A stretch of DNA of 64,000 nucleotides from Guyanagaster necrorhizus (lineage: Eukaryota; Basidiomycota; Agaricomycetes; Agaricales; Physalacriaceae): positions 137,448-201,447 of the forward strand of contig NW_025064887.1 in NCBI RefSeq assembly GCF_019112545.1. The letters are read 5' to 3'. The notes under the pieces are model-generated. The model ran no database searches. It worked only from the letters and a program-made list of their open reading frames with translations, and was not told the DNA's origin. Positions 33,927 through 45,070 of the stretch are shown piece by piece; position 1 is the first letter of the stretch, and each line of letters begins with the position of its first letter. Both the position numbers and the translations under genes were made by a program.

Positions 33927-35866
33927 TTATGTGAGTATATATATGGCCGGGAAGACAGGAGAAGGCCTTACTTTGTTGATCTTCTTCCGCGACCTGCCCT
34001 TACCGACAGTGAGGAAACCTAGGAAGACAAGAACACCTAACATCGCTAGACACACGGCCAAGGTCAGACCTGCGCCGAGGAATCCCGCGCCAACAGGACC
34101 AATTCGCTGGTGCACTTGCGCGGCGGCGCTTGCTTCCGAAGCCGCTAGTGCCAATGCACCGCACCCCCTGTCCTCCGTATTCCCGCATGCTGTACACCAA
34201 TCAGCTGTGGCGTTGATAGCAGCAGGCTGAAAGAATTGATCGTCTTGTCTCTAAATAACGAAAAGGTCAACTCACCGATAGATAATTTACAAATGTCGAC
34301 AATGGAACGTCCCCGGTGCTGTTGAGAATATTGTACATCGTGAAACCATTGTCGTCCGTCCCGTTCTTAAAATTAAAACGTAAAACGGGTTCGTCACTGG
34401 AAGAGGAATTCCTGATCTCGAAGGCAAGGGCCGCGGCATAATTTACTGCACGTCGGAAAGTCAGCTGATTTCCCAGGTAAACCTACATCGTGGTCTTCTT
34501 ACCGATTCCTTGGAGTTGCGGATTCATCTGGGCTACACCGGTCATGTTGAACAGGGACAGGAACGGTTTGTAAGCGAGAGCCAAATAGGAAAACTTGAGG
34601 GGGTCATCAGAGTCCGTGATACTGGTGAAGCTTTCGAAGATGGAGGGTAGCATGGTACGGGCAGCAACTAACATAACCACATGAGTTGAATCGCTCCCAT
34701 GGATACTAAAGGAGAACATACTATTTCCTATCCCCGCAAGTTCGGGGGATGAGAAGACGCCATATTCATGCCAGTTCGCTAGATCACGAGCTTGTTCCAT
34801 GAATGTATCCGGGATGCTAGCGGCAAAGGATGCGTCGTGAATGTTTTCGACGTTCATGTAATCATAAATCTACTGGAATTAGACAATGCTGGGACCAATG
34901 CCGAGAGGCAGCTTACGTTCCACTAAGGCAGGCAATTAGCCACGCAAATGACGTGAAATAATACATATGTTACCATGTTCTCCAAAGTAACTGGTCTGCC
35001 GTCAAGATATGGCGAGAGAAGACTCAGAAATGAGGCACTCTCGTTTGCCTTTGCCTGAAATGCTGTCGAGTTGTAGAACGCGCTATTGGACGTTTCAAAG
35101 GCCTGAGTTGGTGTGAAGGATAAACGGCGGTACAGTAAGACTGTAGCTTACACCACAAGAAGCCCATCCTTCGAGAGAAACATCATTGTCTGGGTCCACA
35201 GATTCGACTAGACAGATTGTCAGATGAGAGCACAAATCCTGTGAAATCCCATGACTGACTTGGTATGTACTAAATGAGGAATGATGAACATTTATTCTCT
35301 TGACAGTGATGATGTGATACCAGCCCACCTGATAGCCGCCAAGAGGGCCCTCGACAGTAGTTCCATTGGCCAGAGTCACGGTATAGCTGGAGTTGGCCGG
35401 GAAAAGGCCTTGTAGCAAACTTGTTGCTGAATTGAAGATGACACCTCCCTCATCACCGCCATCTGCACGGACTAACAGACGGCGAGTGAGTTCAGATAGT
35501 ACGGATCCAATTGCAAAGATAAAGACCTGCCTTTGACCTGGTCCAAGTCAACGATAGTACTGTTAATTCCTGGAATATACGATTCTGACGACGAGTTTAG
35601 ATACAGAGAGCGCAACAACTGCCCAAGCTGGTACTCTTGTTGCTGCAAAGAAATAGAATCGGGCACTGAAATTGTTTCTTAACGGTGGACTTACATTTCC
35701 CAGGGGCGTTATTGTAGTCGACGATGCGGTGTACGAAGAAGGATCCTGATAGAACCCTTAAGATACGATATCAGAGATATTTATGACATGAATCAGGATT
35801 CAACGAACCCTGTCGATCGCCGTGTCGAGCCAAAAGCACGACACCGATAATAGTACTGTCAACCAT
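33927..35866 (-). CDS. Histidine acid phosphatase-like membrane protein
   Basis: Minus-strand multi-exon gene. Exon 1 (35,866-35,809) holds the catalytic RHGDR motif at residues 14-18 of this model; exon 2 is 35,756-35,695; exon 3 starts at 35,642. Later exons carry EYQLGQLLRSLYL, GGVIFNSATSLLQGL, YMNVENIHDASFA, FSIHGSD (probable second catalytic His region), and near the end a membrane segment (about FLGAGLTLAVCLAMLGVLVF) followed by GKGRSRKK, a basic cytosolic tail. Branch 2 histidine phosphatases cleave phosphomonoesters. Many Asn-x-Ser/Thr sites suggest an extracellular or luminal domain, yet no signal peptide precedes RHGDR, so the first exon may be incomplete. One intron after LDQVK fits best as GC-AG. 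Exact substrate unknown. Confidence 0.7.
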
Positions 35867-36097
35867 GGGGAAGAATGAGTCCTGCGAAAGATGGAATGTG
35901 CTGCTCCAGTATTTATGTTCGAAAGGAAGATCTTTATCATTCTTCCGGTGGTCTCATGCGGGTGCTGATCCAGTAAGTATGTACTTCACGAGACTAAGTC
36001 AGGATCAGTCAGGATCAGTCATGGAGGTCGGACCGGAGGAAGATCGCTCCATGACAATTGTTGCCGCGTGGCCTTTCGTGCCTTACTCCCGACCCCC

Positions 36098-39000
36098 ATG
36101 TTCGCTGCAAAATCGCCGCCCAAAGGGAAAAACAAGGAAGAATGGCACATGGGCTGGTGGGATTTTCAGCCGCTCGTTGAGCAGCTTAAGCCCAGGTTAG
36201 TATATCCTGCATAAGCATCAATTTGCATACTTGAACTAGTCGATAGACGCGCGGAATGGTCGAATTCCTCTGTCATTTTCACCCCGCACCCAACTCAACC
36301 AACCATCCTCGCGCGTCATTTCTCGTCGTCCAAGCAGTTCAGCATTCCCTCGCCGGCACCGATACTCTCATCCCTGACTGACTTCGACCCCCCAACCATC
36401 ATCTCGGTATCTCCCAACGACGACTGGCTGTTTGCGTATTTTCCAGGACGAAGCGTCCCTGGCGCTGGATGCCTCTGGTATCGTGGTGCTGAGATCGACA
36501 ATTGGACACTCAAGGACTATTGGACGCTGCCACTGGGTGCTGGGGTTGTTACAGCAAGTTGGCTGGCCGCACCACGTCAAGTATGTGATGCATGTACTGC
36601 GCTAGCGGACCAACGCTGATAAACGATGGTATTTAGTGGACGGCTGACGAAAAAGGATCTTTTATTCGTCTTCCTACCCGTGGGCCACGAACTCCAGTAT
36701 CCTATCCCACTTTGGCCCTCGTCACGCAGAACCATCGGTTGACTCTATGTTATGTACGGAATTATATTCCATCTCTCAGGATGTTTTCCGCTCCTCTGAA
36801 TCAGTATACCGTGGTCCATGAGAATTCTTCCGTGCCAACGCCTGAAGCTACTGACAACGGCAGCCTTCTGCGACTGTGCGTCACAGCGGCTATTGGCCTC
36901 GGATATGATGGTACGTTCTTAAGTTTTCTACCTTTCATTGTTTTAAAGTGTAGATATCTTCAGAATCCTCAATTCTCGTCGCGACTCGTTCACACATTAT
37001 ACCCTTACCTCCTGGAAACCCGGATACCGATCATTTTGATATGAATATGTCCCTTGATTTTGGCCAGTCAAATTCTGAATCCACTACGCGTTCTGAAGAG
37101 ATATATGGCGAAGAGTCCATCATTGAAGTTTCTGAAGTCCGTCTCCAGTTTGACGGTATCACGATGTGTAAGTTGACTGCCGTTATTTTTTTTCACCACC
37201 ATGGCTTAAATTGTCTTTAGGCCTCTCGAGTCAGCCACTGCCTCCTGTACGGAACTGGGAAGCACAGCTCACCAATCTTGTCTTCGTGTGCAAAACCTCG
37301 TCTGTTCCTGAGCTCGGAGTTGTCCAAAATGAAGAAACTAAGGCTTCTATGTACTTGGTGGCTACTTTTTTGGATTTTGGTGACTGTAAGCGTCGTTTTA
37401 GTTCGAGTGCGTCTTTCATTGACGTTTTCTTGCCAGACTCAAATTTGCCTCAGTCTAAAATAGTGTGTTACTCCATGTTGCGGCATGCTGCTTCCGATAC
37501 CAACCAATCTGCATGGGTAATGGTCTATGCTTTGATCATGGGTGTTGGTACTGACGTTTTGGCAAGTCATATCACCAGGCCGGTACAAGGACGTATACGG
37601 ACGGCGTTCTGGGATTTCTCGTTCCTACCAAGCCATTACAAGGTGTCGATGCTAGTCTGCTCGTTGGCATACTAGATTCGTCAGGATCGTTCCAGGCTGG
37701 GAAGACTAAGGACAAAGAGGTGCGAGTCGGTCTGACCACAATTCTGGAGGTGTACGTCATTTATCTTTCTGGGTTTATCCATTCCTGAGCCATGAACGTC
37801 AATAGACCGACGTTGTTTGAATATGACAAAGAATGGGAACCTTCTCCCATTTATACATCAGCTACCAGGGTTGGAAAAGAAGGTCCGTTCGTATTGAGCT
37901 GTTCTTTTCACTCATTGATTGCTGTTTAGTCCCAATCCATGCCGTCTTCTCGCCAAACGAGATGCTGCTCTGTACCGTTTCATCGACGGTAAGGGCAACA
38001 CAAACGTCTGTACATACGGTCCCGATGCGTCGCGCATCCAGAGCATTCAAAGCTGGACTTCCATCCATTCTTCCTCTGTCTTCCGGCCTTGCTTCGGCGA
38101 TTCTATCGGGAAAAAGCACGGCCGATTTCACACACTTACTCTCTCTTTCGACGATGTCGATGGAAGAGGTTGGTCACATCTTATTTCAAGTGTTGACCAT
38201 TGTAGAAACGCAATCGCGTGGAAAGCTGGGCACGCTGACTTGGCAGACTTTGGGTGTTGCTTTGGAGGTTTATAGGTCTGTGAAGCAGGTCATGCTATGT
38301 AGCCTCTGCTCAATACTTTGCAGACTCCGAAGTTTGCGGGTGAAGGACGAAAACTACAAGGATAACTTGACCGCGCGGTGGCAAACTGCGCACGACTTAT
38401 GTTCACTGGCAGCCTGTAATATCGCATTTGAAGACTGCAAGGACAGCGAAGGGGCTGATTTTCGTGCGTAGTCATTATGTTCTAGTGACCTCATCATGAT
38501 ACCTATTGGCAGACGCTGTCTGGCAATTCATCGGGATCTGTGGATGGCTGGTGAATTTCATTGAAAAAGTCATGAAAGAAGCCATGTTGATCAATGCCAC
38601 AAACAAACCTCCGTCAGCAAGCGAAACCGATGATCTCTTCGGCGCCGAATCCAGTAAGCTTTTGACCCAAGTTCATGAAAACTATTCATGTTTTTCTGCC
38701 TACAGCTGCTTCAACCGACCATTATGAGGTTCCCTGCCTGCTTCATATCGTACACCCTCGTGCTCTTGTCAATTTGAAAAAGGCGTTAATCAATGTCCGT
38801 AATTTCCGGAGCAGCCTTGGTTCATTAACGACACGGGGAGAGAACTCCCAGATCGCCAAAGATGTCTTGGTTGATCTGGTCGATTGTTCTGGCGTTGATC
38901 TCAATGCTTTGGATCCTTTATTGGATGAGTTCATATTGAAGTCAAAAGATATTGAAGGTGAGGATTCCGGAGCAGTCATAGTCTACAGAAAGGTGACCGT

Positions 39001-39396
39001 GCACTCACAGTTGAAGAAGCACGGCGGAGTTTAGCTTCATGCGAGCCCACGACTTCTATGGAGCTTCAATTGCAAGAAAATATCAGACGGTTGTGCGAAT
39101 CAGGGGTTATCTCAAAATCGCGTCTATACATCAAGCCTCATGAGTTAATAGACGGTTTTGAGAACCTCAGCCTTGAAGGTCCGCGGAAAGAGCAGGATAA
39201 AGATGTGGTCTCAAAAGGTGTGCTTATGAAGAAGCAACTTTGTGTGCGATGCCTTCGATGCGATGGCCGTTCAGAAGCTGCTAAGGATGGGCCGAGGTCT
39301 GGAGCAGGTTCGTTGTCTCTTCGTTGGAGAGCCTGGGAAAGGAAATGGGTACCTGGCTGTGTTTGCGGCGGTTTATGGGTAACAGCAAAAACATGA
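36098..39396 (+). CDS. MED16: Mediator complex subunit 16 (Med16/Sin4-like)
   Basis: About ten or more exons; the first are 36,098-36,195, 36,247-36,580 and 36,637-~36,910. The protein opens KNKEEWHMGWWDFQPLVEQL and continues with WSNSSVIFTPHPTQP and DWLFAYFPGR, a WD-repeat-like first half. The later half includes AVWQFIGICGWLVNFIEKV, HYEVPCLLHIVHPRAL and a C-terminal Cys-rich tail (CVRCLRCDGRS ... WERKWVPGCVCGGLW), the layout known for Med16 in fungi. Med16 belongs to the Mediator tail, which links activators to RNA polymerase II in the nucleus. It is divergent from the phosphatase gene (231 bases) and ends 61 bases from the 3' end of the next gene. Some middle introns (37,400-38,700) were not placed exactly. 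Confidence 0.75.
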
Positions 39397-39457
39397 ATGG
39401 AATTGCTGTCATTCTCATGTTAGATGCATATTTATACAATATAACCTACAGTTTCTT

Positions 39458-41275
39458 TTACAGCTTCGCCTCCTCACGGTCGTTCTCTAAGAGATAATAT
39501 GATGTGGCCCTTTTCACTTCTTGTAACCACTCTTCGATAATGGCTTCCTCAGTGACGTTGTTATCCCACAGGACAACCAGTTCGAGCTCATCTCGAAACG
39601 TCGAAGCTCCGAGGTAAATTTCCCCGGGACGACATCGAAGACGTGTACCGGACCAATGTAGGTAGATTTTTGGGGTTTTCCCGCCTACTGGAAACTCGCG
39701 CGGGAGAAGCTTGTCAACCTACTGCTTGGTTAGGAAAAGAGCGATGATAATCACCGAAAGACACGCACACTTCCGAAGCTAGAGCCACCGAACGAAGGCA
39801 CCACGCCAAGCTTTGCCTGCTCAATAGCGGGGATAGAGAGATCTTTCTCTGTATGTGATGAGTGCGCTTTGAACTCTAACTCTTTCAACGTGTTGATCAT
39901 TGGGGGATAGCGAACTGACCCGATGTCGAGAAACAAAGGGTGCTTCAGAAAGTCATCGGCGCGTTTCTTCATATTCCTACACCTATACCAAAAGCGTCGA
40001 CATGACAAGAGGGCGCCAAATGTCGAATGACCTCCCTCTGGGTATAGTGGAACGAAGGACAGTGGGTAGAGATAGAATCCTATTGAAAGCATCGGATTCT
40101 CGGCTCCTCCGTGGGTATACCACTCGCGATCCAAGTATGGCCTGACGTTAACTGGGCCTGCCGTGTACGTAGGTTCTCTTTTCCTGAACTCCCATTCCTC
40201 CTCTGTTATCAAACCCTGAGCGTACCTCCTACAAAGCAGACGGCCCATGGCAATCTGACCAAGCACAACATAAACGTTCCCAAACGTCAATCCGTGGTCC
40301 CGGCATATTTTCATAATTCTAAGAGTCTCTTCGACAGTGAAAGAAAGCGTCGTCCTGCGAGAGTCAGCAGGGTTCTCGTTCATGTGAACGGTGACATTTC
40401 CAGGCAATGTGTGACCACCGCTCTGAAACCTTATATATCAGAAAGTTTGATTAGACCCTGGGGTAAGTCGAAGGACGCACGATGATCTTTCCGGATCGAA
40501 TAGAAGCGATGACATGGGCCATGGCCTTGTGCCATCGTTGTGTAGCGGGACTGAGACGTCTAACAGGATACAAGTCATTAACTGCGAGCGATAACGCTAG
40601 CCTCTCCGATAGGCGTGGCGCTGCTACGGGTGGGGATGACAGAAAAGCAAGCAATGTCCGTACAACAGTGTAGTGCGAAACCCCGTCGATTACGCAGTGG
40701 GCGGCATGGACAACGAAGTGAAACCAATTCTTCTGATCCGATTGCCTAAGAACGAAAAGTCGGACGAGGTGATTATCGTCAAGGATTCGTTCTTGATTGA
40801 GAATGTTTTCTACGGTGGCATCTGCGTCGCTGAAGGATAAGATCTTCATGAAGATCACCTCGCCAGGAATGTGTGCTTTGAGTCGATGCTCATCCACGAT
40901 GAAATGCACGTCTTCGTCCCTATCCCCGACAGTTTCTACTTGTGCCCCCAGGAGAGGGTGCATCTGCTTTGCAAACACCCAAGCCTTGCACACGGTTTCT
41001 TCGGTAATTAAGGGTGTTCCGTCGTCTAGTACCTCAAAACATACTGAGTGTGCATTATCTGTGGCCCCGTGAAGAACTCGACCGCGCAAGTAAAAATGCA
41101 GTTCGTTAAGACCCAGAGAGCGCTCATATACTGGATATGGAGAAGACAAACGCAACTTCCACGGGGCGCGCATGGGAGAGTATGAATATCCATTTTCAAT
41201 ATGTAGCGCCCGTATCCTAACTCTGAATGGGAGAACATTGACGAGGCCACAAGGCAAGTGCCGGGGGGAAGCCAC
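39458..41275 (-). CDS. CoA-dependent acyltransferase-like (condensation-fold) protein
   Basis: Three exons: 41,275 to ~40,455, ~40,420 to ~39,770 and ~39,720 to 39,458. The HxxxDG catalytic signature of the chloramphenicol-acetyltransferase/condensation superfamily is seen as HCVIDG in HAAHCVIDGVSH, and the protein starts with YPVYERSLGLNELHFY and ends with ELELVVLWDNN and a short helix, like fungal stand-alone acyltransferase-type proteins. Translation may begin at 41,275 or at the later Met at 41,173 (MRAPWKLRL), which better fits the usual start. Substrate unknown. Divergent from PUS4. Confidence 0.65.
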
Positions 41276-41372
41276 GGCCCGATGTTTCCGATTTCCGTGT
41301 CACGATCGTAACGTCACGGACACCCACTTATTTCTTGACACACGTTTGGCAATCGATTCGTGCACTTCAACG

Positions 41373-42528
41373 ATGCCCAAAATCAACCTGCCGCCTTTGC
41401 CCGTTTCTTGTCTCTTTGGAGTCAGGAAGCCTTCTGGACCGACGTCAATGTCTGTCGTAAATGATATACAAGTTCTCGTCCAAAAATCAAGACTTTTTGT
41501 AGAAGCATCGAAGCTAGAACAGGCTGCTGGTAAAAAGGCCAGAGGTCGCAACCGATTCAAGGGAAATGTCAAGATAGGACAAGGCGGTACACTTGATCCA
41601 TTAGCAGATGGCGTCCTTGGTGAATACCCAAGCTGTCTTCTTTGCTTTCCTCATATATCGTGACAGTGATTGGTGTCGGAAAGGGTACAAAACAACTGTC
41701 GTCTTTTCTTGATTGTACAAAGGTATAATGTTCATTTGTTTCTAGTTTATCCGTTACTTACATGGCTGGCTGCTACTCCAGGAGTACATCACGACGTGTT
41801 TATTGGGATGTGAAACTGATAGCTACGATGGCGAAGGTGCTATAGTTCGGACAGCATCGTGGAAACATATAACACGAGAAGCGGTTGAAAGAAAGCTTGG
41901 TCAGTTCACAGGCCAGATCGAGCAAGTACCTCCCATGTAAGAGTTCTCTCCACCATGATGACACGCAGTTCGAACACAACCTATCAGATTTTCTGCCCTG
42001 AAGATGGACGGAAAGCCATTATACGAATACGCCCGTAAGGGCATACCTCTTCCCAGGTCCATCGAATCCCGAGCCGTGACCATACACAGTCTTGAGCTAG
42101 TCGAATGGCTTGGAAGTGATCATCCCTTCTCTTGGCCCGCAAAGAAAATGTCTGATGAAGAAAAGCTCTCCCTTGAGAAGGCCGTTCAGGGCATTGACGA
42201 GAATGTGGATCTGAAGGATGCACCGGAATCGACGCCTTCAGACTTGGAGAGGCCCTCTGCTTTCGTTCTGAAAATGAAGGTCTCGGGTGGCACATACGTT
42301 CGATCAATTGTTCATGATTTGGCACACGCTGTGGGTTCAGCGGGACATGTAGTTACATTGACACGGAGTCGGCAAGGGAATTTTGTTCTGGATCAGGAAG
42401 AAGAAGAAGACCACGTCTGTATGCCGTTCGAGGTGTTTGCAGCAGAAAATAGCAAGGACGTAGATGAAGATGGCTGGACGCGATGGGAGAAAGAAGTAAT
42501 CAACCACTTACAGATCGTTTCAACTTGA
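41373..42528 (+). CDS. PUS4: tRNA pseudouridine synthase, TruB/Pus4 family
   Basis: Four exons (41,373-41,619; 41,667-41,722; 41,782-41,936; 41,988-42,528) with consistent phases give 332 residues. The catalytic loop GGTLDPLADGVLG contains the essential Asp. Other TruB blocks are KPSGPTSMSVVNDI near the start, KEYITTCLLGCETDSYD, PPIFSALKMDGKPLYEYAR, and VSGGTYVRSIVHDLAHAVG. Members make pseudouridine 55 in the T-loop of tRNAs in nucleus and mitochondria. It has a longer acidic insert before the VSGGTYVRS block (around residues 205-240), common in fungal Pus4. Confidence 0.9.
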
Positions 42529-42625
42529 ACCCTTGCTCGGATCGTCACATGCCCCGCCGTCAGGGTGTTGTCGTACCCGTAGGTAAGCGAGTATTACTCC
42601 CTCGTCCCTGCACGTTTTAGAACTT

Positions 42626-42990
42626 TCATTTGAACAGGCTCGAGATGCCAGCGATACGATTGGAGGTACCAGGAACTCCCTGACTCGGCGACACAGTCAT
42701 TCCATGGAGACTGTATAGCGTATCTTTTAAAGTCCCCCCTATATACAATCCGGGGAATATCTCGGTTTGAGCGACATGTAATGTGAATTGGGGTGTCCCC
42801 GTGTTTGATGGGTCATGACAGGTTGGAATTTCACGAGTCTGAAAGGGTAGTAAGAAGGACCGGAACGTCGAGAAGACGCACCCTGATGACGTCCTGATAA
42901 TGCCCACTTAGATATGGACTGAACTGGAACAAAGTTTCTTGTTCGAACTGTTGCAGGCCGTCCCGCTGGAAGCGGCAAGTCTCCCCGAGA
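42626..42990 (-). CDS. Possible small hypothetical gene
   Basis: A minus-strand reading in two pieces, joined by a plausible short intron near 42,845-42,888, ends ...GTSNRIAGISSLFK and stop. The upstream part reads FQRDGLQQFEQETLFQF but no in-frame ATG was found before the GC-rich stretch at 42,990-43,030. Not recognised. It may be a real short gene with an unseen first exon, or chance. Confidence 0.25.
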
Positions 42991-43066
42991 GCGGGCCGGC
43001 GAAAAACCGGGCCGGTAATTCCGGTCCGATTTGAAGTGGGGCGCTCCCCTTATTTGCCGGCTGTGG

Positions 43067-43076
43067 TTTATATAGT
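43067..43076 (+). promoter_or_regulatory. TATA-like box of the aldolase gene
   Basis: TTTATATAGT lies about 50 bases before the start codon at 43,124, a usual spacing for a TATA box with a short leader. Inferred from sequence only. Confidence 0.35.
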
Positions 43077-43123
43077 ACGTCTTTCCAGGATGCGATTACA
43101 CCTCCCTACTGGTTCCCGCTTCA

Positions 43124-44377
43124 ATGGCTGCAAACGGTTCCAATGGCATCTACATCAGTGCTACTCGACCTCTGACCCCGGGGATTTACGCTCCCGTTCC
43201 TACCTTTTTTCTTCCTGATTCCGAGGATCTTGGTGGGCAGCGTTGTTTTACAGCAGCGATTATCTTCGTCATCTATTCTCCTAGATATACCCTCCCTTGA
43301 GGCACATGTCGTTCGGGTCGCTACTGCCGGAGTTGGCCCTCTCATTGCTGGTTCCATGGGTGAAGCCATTCATCTATCCCATGCTGAGCGCGTCAGAATC
43401 GTTAAGGCCGCTCGTAGTGCTTTGGATGCTGCAGGCTTCACTCAGGTCCCGATAATCGTTGGAGCAGGCGCTGGAAGCACGAGGGAGACTGTTGAACTCA
43501 CGAACGAAGCTGCTGCTGCCGGCGCGGATTACTCAATCGTTATCGCAAGCGGTTACTTTGCTGGAGCTTATGGAAATAACAAGAAGGCTTTGAAGGCTTT
43601 CTGGACGGAAGTCGCTGCAAAGAGTCCTATTCCGGTGATGATATACAATTGTAAGTCATCGATGTTTGGTATCGTCCACCTGTCCAACGGGTTTTTACCT
43701 AGATCCTGGTGCTAGTGGCGGAATTGATGTCGATTCAGACTTGATAACAGAACTCGCAGAAGAGTCTCCCAACCTCTGTGGAGTCAAATTGACGTAGGTT
43801 TTCTACCTTGTCAGCAGCATTCGTCAACTGATCATTGATAAATTCTAGCTGCGGAAACGTTGGCAAACTGACTAGAATTGCTGCATCTGTGTCAGGGCCA
43901 GAGTTCTCATTGAACCATCCTCGCAAGAATGCTGCGGCACCTTTCCTTGTGTTGGGAGGATTTACCGACTTCCTTGTCCCTTCCTTTTACGCCGACGGAC
44001 ACGGCGCCATTACTGGCCTAGCAAACGTTGCTCCGGTAGATCCGTTCACCCTCCCATCACGGGACATATACTCAACGCAGATTTAGCACGCCATAGCGAA
44101 GCTCTGGTCGGTAACAGTAGCGTCTAAGCAGGATTCGTCGCTACTTCCTGAAGCGCTGCGATTGCAAGGAATCATTGCTCGGGCTGACTTCACCATCGCG
44201 AAGGCTTCAATCGCTGGTACAAAGTTCTTGATTGAGAAACTTTATGGATATGGTGGAGTGCCTCGCAAGCCTCTTCCTCCCATGGAAGCCGGCGCTGCAC
44301 AAGCATTGTGGGACCACCCTCATACCCAAGACATCGTGAGGCTGGAACGCGAGATTAGTGGTAAAGCCAAGGCGTAG
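43124..44377 (+). CDS. DHDPS/NAL-family aldolase (dihydrodipicolinate synthase-like)
   Basis: Five exons (43,124-43,232; 43,285-43,650; 43,703-43,793; 43,849-44,035; 44,087-44,377) give 347 residues, somewhat longer than bacterial DHDPS (~290). Family motifs in order: GVGPLIAGSMGEAIHL (the GxxGE substrate loop), IIVGAGAGSTRETVELT, YNYPGASGG (catalytic Tyr), and GVKLTCGN, whose Lys forms the Schiff base. Such fungal proteins cleave or form 2-keto acids using pyruvate, for instance 4-hydroxy-2-oxoglutarate or 2-keto-3-deoxy sugar acid aldolases; fungi do not use DHDPS for lysine, so a catabolic aldolase is more likely. Substrate not determinable. Confidence 0.85.
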
Positions 44378-45070
44378 TTATGAGGCTGATTTTCTGCATC
44401 CCTTACATTTTACGGGAACAGTGAGCTGACGGATTTGACGACTATTACGTGGCACCATCTATCTACGTAGAGACGTCGACGGTACTATTGCTGTTATCGT
44501 TATATCTTGAAGAGTGCACTTGCGTATTTTTGGATTTGCGTTAGCATGACTAGTGATCAGCAGTTCAACGGATAAGCGTCGTGTGACTACATGCACTTCC
44601 ATTCTTCAAGGTCCGGGATCTTGAACGAGAGCAGAGCATTCATTACTTATTACTTACCTTCAAGGAACAAATCGTCGATAGGCAGTAGAGTTCATCGGGG
44701 AGGCACCATGTGACAGTTACAAGTCGAGATTCCTGCGTTGTTCTGTTCCGAAATTTAAAGTCCCAATATCACACGGTATGTATGTTGAATCAATGTTACA
44801 CACATGGACCGTCAATGTAGCAGGCCGTTGGCATTTTCCTTTTAAATTCTTTTAAATTACCGCCAGCCGTAGGTACCATGATGGTATATATATACAAGCG
44901 AACGCGGGGAAATAGCTCTGATTTTCGGGCCGAGTATCCGTTCGGCTTCAAAGGCCGAGTCGCGTCGAAGCAGAGTCACGATTCGAGTTCTCGAGCATTC
45001 CAGTTACCATCCACGTCGTCTGATTGCTCCTTGACACTCGACGCCCTTAACGACGAAGGGCGCGCGAACG
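44378..45070. other. Intergenic region, aldolase to transhydrogenase
   Basis: About 690 bases without a convincing gene. A TATA-like run (TATATATATACAAG, ~44,882-44,895) about 190 bases before the next start could be a promoter. A 73-codon frame at 44,878 shows no features and probably is leader sequence. Confidence 0.5.

Noticed and set aside
36000..36025. Short tandem repeat of GTCAGGATCA
   Set aside because: Only two to three units; no evident function.
42004..42325. Overlapping minus-strand frame of 113 codons in PUS4
   Set aside because: Lies antisense to the conserved TruB exon.
44555..44640. tRNA-like stretch (AACGGATAAGCG ... GGTCCGGGATC)
   Set aside because: The D-arm-like part resembles an Arg tRNA, but no acceptor stem closes, the anticodon stem is weak and the T-loop consensus is absent.
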